Both the position numbers and the translations under genes were made by a program. The notes below the pieces were generated by a model. The model did not search any database. It saw nothing but the letters and a program-made list of their open reading frames with translations, and had not been told where the DNA came from. A DNA stretch of 64,000 bases, from the NCBI GenBank assembly GCA_020635135.1, contig JACKAJ010000015.1:558001-622000 (forward strand), in the 5' to 3' direction. The DNA is from Halobacteriovoraceae bacterium (lineage in GTDB: Bacteria; Bdellovibrionota; Bacteriovoracia; Bacteriovoracales; Bacteriovoracaceae). Positions 60,404 through 64,000 of the stretch are shown piece by piece (position 1 is the stretch's first letter; the number at the start of each line of letters is the position of its first letter).

Positions 60404-61045
60404 ATGGTCTTCGATAATAAGAACTATTTATTTGAATCCGACGACGTCAAAAAGAAGCGAACACGTAGAAAAATCCTTCTTTCCGCCTTGGCCATATCCT
60501 TTATTATCGTGATTTTTCCTCTAGGGCATCACTACTATTCCCAAAGACTCATGGAAGACTCTCGTGAAAAATTTTTCCATAAATCCCCTGACCTCATCGC
60601 CGTTTTTACAGGGGATCAAGGAAGAATTAATCGAGCCCTGGAGCGCTCACTTCAACACCCCTCCAGTAAAATTTTGATTTCAGGTGTGTACTCTAAAAAC
60701 ACATTGATTATTCTTTTGAAAAAACATTTCAACATCACTGAGGACTCCCAAGAATACATCGACTATTTTTCAAGAATTATTGAACTTGATTTTCAAGCTC
60801 AAAATACCTATGACAATGTAAAGATGACTTTAAAATTTCTAAGCGAAAACAAAACATTTAAAAACGTCTTAATCATTTCTCACGACTATCATCTCCCTCG
60901 CATCCACTTGGCCCTTAAAATGATGGAGATCAAAAATAAAGACCTTCAAATATATTTTGAAGGGGTGAAAACTTCAAATTTCTTTGAATACCTACGGCAA
61001 ATCTTTTTTGAACAACTCAAAATTATCAAGCTTCTCTTATTTTAG
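60404..61045 (+). CDS. DUF218 (YdcF/SanA/ElyC-like) membrane protein
   Basis: A 213-residue protein with an N-terminal cytoplasmic basic stretch, one transmembrane anchor (residues 26-44, ILLSALAISFIIVIFPLGH) and an extracytoplasmic DUF218 domain. Visible elements are LIAVFTGDQGRINRALE, KILISGVY, AQNTYDNV and NVLIISHDYHLPRIHLALK. Family members act in envelope and peptidoglycan or lipid-carrier metabolism, in largely undefined ways. The reading is secure for the family, not the role. Confidence 0.87.
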   Translation: MVFDNKNYLFESDDVKKKRTRRKILLSALAISFIIVIFPLGHHYYSQRLMEDSREKFFHKSPDLIAVFTGDQGRINRALERSLQHPSSKILISGVYSKNTLIILLKKHFNITEDSQEYIDYFSRIIELDFQAQNTYDNVKMTLKFLSENKTFKNVLIISHDYHLPRIHLALKMMEIKNKDLQIYFEGVKTSNFFEYLRQIFFEQLKIIKLLLF

Positions 61046-61066
61046 GAGAGCTGAAGTCGGAACTGA

Positions 61067-61118
61067 CAACATTTGTTGCTATAATTTTTCTCGTTGATTG
61101 AGGTCTGCCAACATTTGT
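61067..61118. repeat. Two direct copies of CAACATTTGT, 42 bp apart
   Basis: Identical decamers at 61067-61076 and 61109-61118 lie 42 bp apart start to start, about four helical turns. They sit in the 176-bp leader of the VWA lipoprotein gene. They could be a paired regulator site. Confidence 0.4.
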
Positions 61119-61221
61119 AACTACCTGATTTTCAATAGTTTTCTGCTAATACCCCCTAGAGAACTCGCTTTTAAAAACTCGCAAAGCTTTAAAATGGATA
61201 AAAGGGAAGAAAGGGGTATTT

Positions 61222-62031
61222 ATGAAATTGTTAATTTTACTATTATTGTTTTCTTGTGGTGGACGCGATTTTTTTGCTAAAAATGATTCCAGTGGAGAAG
61301 AAAAAACGGTGGCTCCAGGATCAATCGGTGACTCTCCAGCAGCGAACGATCCCAATGGAAAAGGAAGCCTTCCTAGGGTCTGTGATAATCACAAGCACAT
61401 CATTGCTTTTGATACATCAACAAGTAATGCCACAGATTCAGATCCTAAAAGAATTCGCTATCAAAAGCTACTCGATGCTCTCGATCTCAAAGAAAATTCA
61501 GATAATGAAAAGTTTCTCTTTGTAGAATTTAGTGATAGCCGGATTGTTATCAATGGCGGAGAAAATCGAGAATTTCAAAACCTCCAAGAAATCAAACGAA
61601 TCATTGAACGCCAGGCAGATCGATCAAGAGACTCAGGATTCACTCCTTATATAGATACATTTAGATCGATCAAAGAAGTTATTGCAGATGAGGCTGATCA
61701 ATCTCAAGGAGAAGATAAATACTCAGTGAATTTTTTCACAGACGGTAAACCTTGTTCAGAAGAAGATGGCTGTGAACTTTTTAAAAAGTTTGGAGTTGTC
61801 AAAACTGACAATATACTTATGGAAGTAGAAAACCTCAAACAACTCCAAGCACGCGATTCCATCACAGAGCTTAAGATTCACACTATACAATACGGAATGG
61901 ATGCTTACGGAAGATCAGAAATACTTATCGACATTGCTGAAATAGGTGAAGGCAATAGTCTTATCCTAGATAATTTCGACGACCAAAACTACAACGAAAT
62001 GCTCAAAAAAACGAGTTTGTCTTGCCAGTAA
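61222..62031 (+). CDS. Lipoprotein with von Willebrand factor A domain
   Basis: A 269-residue lipoprotein. The lipobox is LLLFSC (C12), followed by SCGGRDFFAKN. A VWA domain occupies about 58-255. The metal-ion-dependent adhesion site is complete: DTSTS (D64, S66, S68), T140 in SGFTPYID and D173 in FFTDGKP. VWA proteins bind protein ligands through Mg2+, commonly for adhesion or complex assembly at the surface. The bases after the lipobox match the Asp/His-rich lipoprotein at 46546. AAAGGGG-type ribosome site upstream. Confidence 0.87.
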   Translation: MKLLILLLLFSCGGRDFFAKNDSSGEEKTVAPGSIGDSPAANDPNGKGSLPRVCDNHKHIIAFDTSTSNATDSDPKRIRYQKLLDALDLKENSDNEKFLFVEFSDSRIVINGGENREFQNLQEIKRIIERQADRSRDSGFTPYIDTFRSIKEVIADEADQSQGEDKYSVNFFTDGKPCSEEDGCELFKKFGVVKTDNILMEVENLKQLQARDSITELKIHTIQYGMDAYGRSEILIDIAEIGEGNSLILDNFDDQNYNEMLKKTSLSCQ

Positions 62032-62051
62032 GGCGAGGCAAGCTCCCCTCC

Positions 62052-62849
62052 TCAATTTGAAAAATTAATTTCGTAACCTTGATGCTTTCTAATATTTAAA
62101 ACTGAGTTTTCAAAGATTAAGTATTGTCCCTTAATACCAAGTAATTTTCCTTCAACGACTGGAGTTTTATCAAAACTCAAACTTTTAATTTTTTGAGGGT
62201 ATTCTTCAACAGGAAAATGAATTTCAACCACTTCTTCTTCTAATGTTTCAGCTCTCATCTCCACAATTTCTTTTTTGTGTTTCTTATACAAAGTATCGCG
62301 AAACTCTTTCAAATCTTCGCGCTCAGGAGTTCCCTCCAGCATTTTTCGCCATTGAGTTTTATCGTTGACCTCAGTCTTAATCGCCTCTTCAATTAGCCCT
62401 GAAGCAAGGCGGTTTTTAACTTTGAGAATGGGAAGAGCATAGCAGGCACCTTGGTCAATCCAGCGAGTTGGAATTTGAGACTCTCGAGTTATTCCAATTT
62501 TCACTCCCGAAGTGATGGCCAAGTAGACAAAGTGAGGTTGCATACACTCGCGTTCCCCCCACAAAGGTTCTCGGCATGTCCCTTTGTGGTAGTGGCATTT
62601 CTCTGGTTGGACGATACACACGTCACAGGCAGCCAGTTTCACAAAAGACTCATAGGAATATCCGTTATTATAAGACTTATTAATTTTCTTCCCTGTATCG
62701 ATACAATAGATATTCCCGGTGAATTCCAATTTCATTTCTTTGCCAATAAAAGGATTGAGAGAAACCAACTCCTCTCCCACTGGAAGGCGATACTCGACCT
62801 CGCCTTTTTCTCCTAATTTACCTTTCATTTTGAGAATGGATCCTTTCAT
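62052..62849 (-). CDS. DUF2797 family protein
   Basis: A 265-residue cytoplasmic protein of the DUF2797 family. Cysteines cluster in AACDVCIVQPEKCHYHKGTC and ERECMQPH, suggesting a zinc site. The core is YLAITSGVKIGITRESQIP and RWIDQGACYALPI, which resembles the GIY-YIG-like segment of the family. Biochemical role unknown. The ATG overlaps the stop of the S9 peptidase gene by 4 nt, so the two are coupled. Confidence 0.87.
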   Translation of the reverse strand: MKGSILKMKGKLGEKGEVEYRLPVGEELVSLNPFIGKEMKLEFTGNIYCIDTGKKINKSYNNGYSYESFVKLAACDVCIVQPEKCHYHKGTCREPLWGERECMQPHFVYLAITSGVKIGITRESQIPTRWIDQGACYALPILKVKNRLASGLIEEAIKTEVNDKTQWRKMLEGTPEREDLKEFRDTLYKKHKKEIVEMRAETLEEEVVEIHFPVEEYPQKIKSLSFDKTPVVEGKLLGIKGQYLIFENSVLNIRKHQGYEINFSN

Positions 62850-64000
62850 ATGTCTTTTCCTGGTTCGAGATATTTTTCAAAAAAATCTTCCATTTTTTCA
62901 TAAAGTTCGAAGCGGTTTTCTTCATTGCGAAAACCATGCCCTTCATTTTCTTTTAGGATGTAAGGCACATCAACTCCTCTGGCCCGTAAGGCCTCAACAA
63001 TTTGATCAGATTCGGCTTTTTTAACTCGGGGGTCGTTAGCCCCTTGAGCAACCATGAGCGGGGCACTAATATCTTGAACGTGAAATAGAGGCGAAGCTTC
63101 TTTTAAAAGTTCATAATCTTTTTCTGGATGACCAATTTTTTCGTAGAACATATCTCGATAAGGTTCCCAATAAGGTGGAATCGTTTTTAAAAGAGTAAAC
63201 AAGTTAGAAACTCCAACATAATCGACTCCGCAAGCATAGAGATTAGGCGTAAAGGCAAGCCCGGCGAGTACGGCGTAACCTCCATAGCTTCCGCCATAAA
63301 TACAAATCCTCTTCGGATCAGCAATATCTTTATTGATCAGCCACAAGACTCCATCAGTAATATCGTCTTGCATTTCCTTGCCCCATTTTTTAAATGAGGC
63401 CATCCAAAATTTTTTTCCATAGCCAACAGAGCCACGAAAATTCATTTGAAAAATGGCGTAACCTCGATTGGCAAGAAATTGTACTGTCGGGCTATATTGC
63501 CAAACATCCCGAGCCCAAGGTCCTCCATGAGGGATCACAATAAGTGGAAGATTTTTTAAATTATCTTTAATTGGCAACGTTAGGTAGCCATGAATCATCA
63601 ACCCATCTCTCGCTTGGTACTCGATAGGATCCATTGGTGCGAGTTCTTCAGCCTTCAACCAAGGGGCCCGACTTCCCAAATAAGTCATCTTTTTTTGTTT
63701 TTTATTATAGACGTAATAAGTTCCAGGATTTCGATCGGAGTAAGCAATCACAATATAATTTTCTTCATCACGATCTGATTTTGAAATTTTAATTTCTTCT
63801 TGGGGAAAAGTTTCTTTTATTTCATTATACATTTTCTCATAACCACTATCTTTAAAAAGGTATTGGTCTTTCCAAGTAACATATTTAATGGCCAAAAGTT
63901 TTTTCGATTTTTCAGAATACTCAATATCATCAACATCAACTTGGTTGTGCTGAAAAATCTTTTTAACTTCTCTATTATTCAAAGGATCATAAAGAACTAA
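62846..64000 (-). CDS. S9 prolyl-oligopeptidase-family peptidase (N-terminus cut by right window edge)
   Basis: Serine peptidase of the S9 family. The C-terminal alpha/beta-hydrolase domain is complete: LIVIPHGGPWARD, the nucleophile in YGGSYGGYA, the Asp in AQGANDPRV and the His in NEGHGF. The N-terminal part visible (KLLAIKYVTW, NPGTYYVYN) is the end of the beta-propeller that gates peptide access. The frame stays open upstream of 63982 to the window edge, reading LVLYDPLNNREVKK, so at least 385 residues are coded here and more lie outside. It cleaves short peptides, typically after Pro or Ala. Confidence 0.93.
   Translation of the reverse strand, partial: LVLYDPLNNREVKKIFQHNQVDVDDIEYSEKSKKLLAIKYVTWKDQYLFKDSGYEKMYNEIKETFPQEEIKISKSDRDEENYIVIAYSDRNPGTYYVYNKKQKKMTYLGSRAPWLKAEELAPMDPIEYQARDGLMIHGYLTLPIKDNLKNLPLIVIPHGGPWARDVWQYSPTVQFLANRGYAIFQMNFRGSVGYGKKFWMASFKKWGKEMQDDITDGVLWLINKDIADPKRICIYGGSYGGYAVLAGLAFTPNLYACGVDYVGVSNLFTLLKTIPPYWEPYRDMFYEKIGHPEKDYELLKEASPLFHVQDISAPLMVAQGANDPRVKKAESDQIVEALRARGVDVPYILKENEGHGFRNEENRFELYEKMEDFFEKYLEPGKDI

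Noticed and set aside
62451..62816. Plus-strand frame of 121 codons opposite the DUF2797 gene
   Set aside because: Shadow of a real gene; no ribosome site, no signal or recognisable motif.
1..64000. tRNA, rRNA, CRISPR array, insertion sequence or prophage
   Set aside because: All intergenic stretches were read; none shows a cloverleaf, regularly spaced repeats, a transposase or phage genes.

Overview
The window is a gene-dense, low-GC (roughly 37-40% by eye) bacterial chromosome segment. Both ends cut a gene: an acyl-CoA dehydrogenase on the left and an S9 family peptidase on the right. Many genes encode small exported proteins or lipoproteins. There are also a flagellin, a gingipain-like protease, a GH16 glucanase, a CarD-type regulator, bacterioferritin and a complete set of ordinary housekeeping genes. 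This mix, with several TTG and GTG starts, resembles the Bdellovibrionota, particularly the low-GC Bacteriovorax/Halobacteriovorax side. That placement is inference: no rRNA or tRNA is present to confirm it. I see no insertion sequence, prophage, CRISPR array or tRNA.

Layout. 1-2.2 kb: fatty-acid oxidation genes (3-hydroxyacyl-CoA and acyl-CoA dehydrogenases) divergent from rpsT. 2.2-9.2 kb: exported proteins, a DUF420 membrane protein, GH16 glucanase, flagellin and a metallophosphoesterase. 9.4-14 kb: a small exported protein, uvrB, an S13 D-Ala-D-Ala carboxypeptidase and an ankyrin lipoprotein. 13.9-18.1 kb: a coupled three-gene operon of DAG-kinase-like lipid kinase, SDR reductase and an acyl-ACP-reductase-like fusion. 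18.2-22.9 kb: exported proteins and an RNA m5U methyltransferase. 22.9-30.7 kb: a tightly coupled six-gene biosynthetic operon (see below). 30.8-37.9 kb: exported proteins, gltX, carD-like, gingipain-like protease, DUF962 protein. 37.9-40.5 kb: sucC-sucD-ndk. 40.6-49.7 kb: MBL hydrolase, lipoproteins, ureohydrolase, GYF-domain protein, Na/Pi transporter, RND/MMPL exporter. 49.7-51.2 kb: an exported protein with a PD-(D/E)XK nuclease-like C-terminus. 51.5-54.7 kb: bfd-bfr-dus-AGCS transporter. 54.8-64 kb: Cys-rich exported protein, beta-lactamase-fold hydrolase, maeB-ridA, a DUF218 protein, a VWA lipoprotein, a DUF2797 protein and the partial S9 peptidase.

The strongest candidate for an undescribed system is the operon at 22948-30697 (minus strand). 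In order of transcription it encodes a DUF3419/BtaA-like SAM aminocarboxypropyl transferase, a formyltransferase, an alpha/beta hydrolase, an OleC-like adenylate-forming ligase, a UbiA-like prenyltransferase, and an 885-residue phosphotransferase with the domain order of rifampin phosphotransferase. Gaps are 2 nt or genes overlap, and key catalytic residues are visible in most of the products. This looks like a dedicated pathway for a small molecule or unusual lipid. About 5 kb away, a second lipid-directed operon (13945-18054) encodes a reductase whose C-terminal half matches cyanobacterial acyl-ACP reductase, including the catalytic cysteine, fused to a 300-residue domain I do not recognise.

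Other points: several genes lacking a Shine-Dalgarno sequence have a recognisable -10 box 8-11 nt before the start codon, which suggests leaderless transcripts. The bfd and Na/Pi transporter genes have perfect inverted repeats overlapping their promoters.
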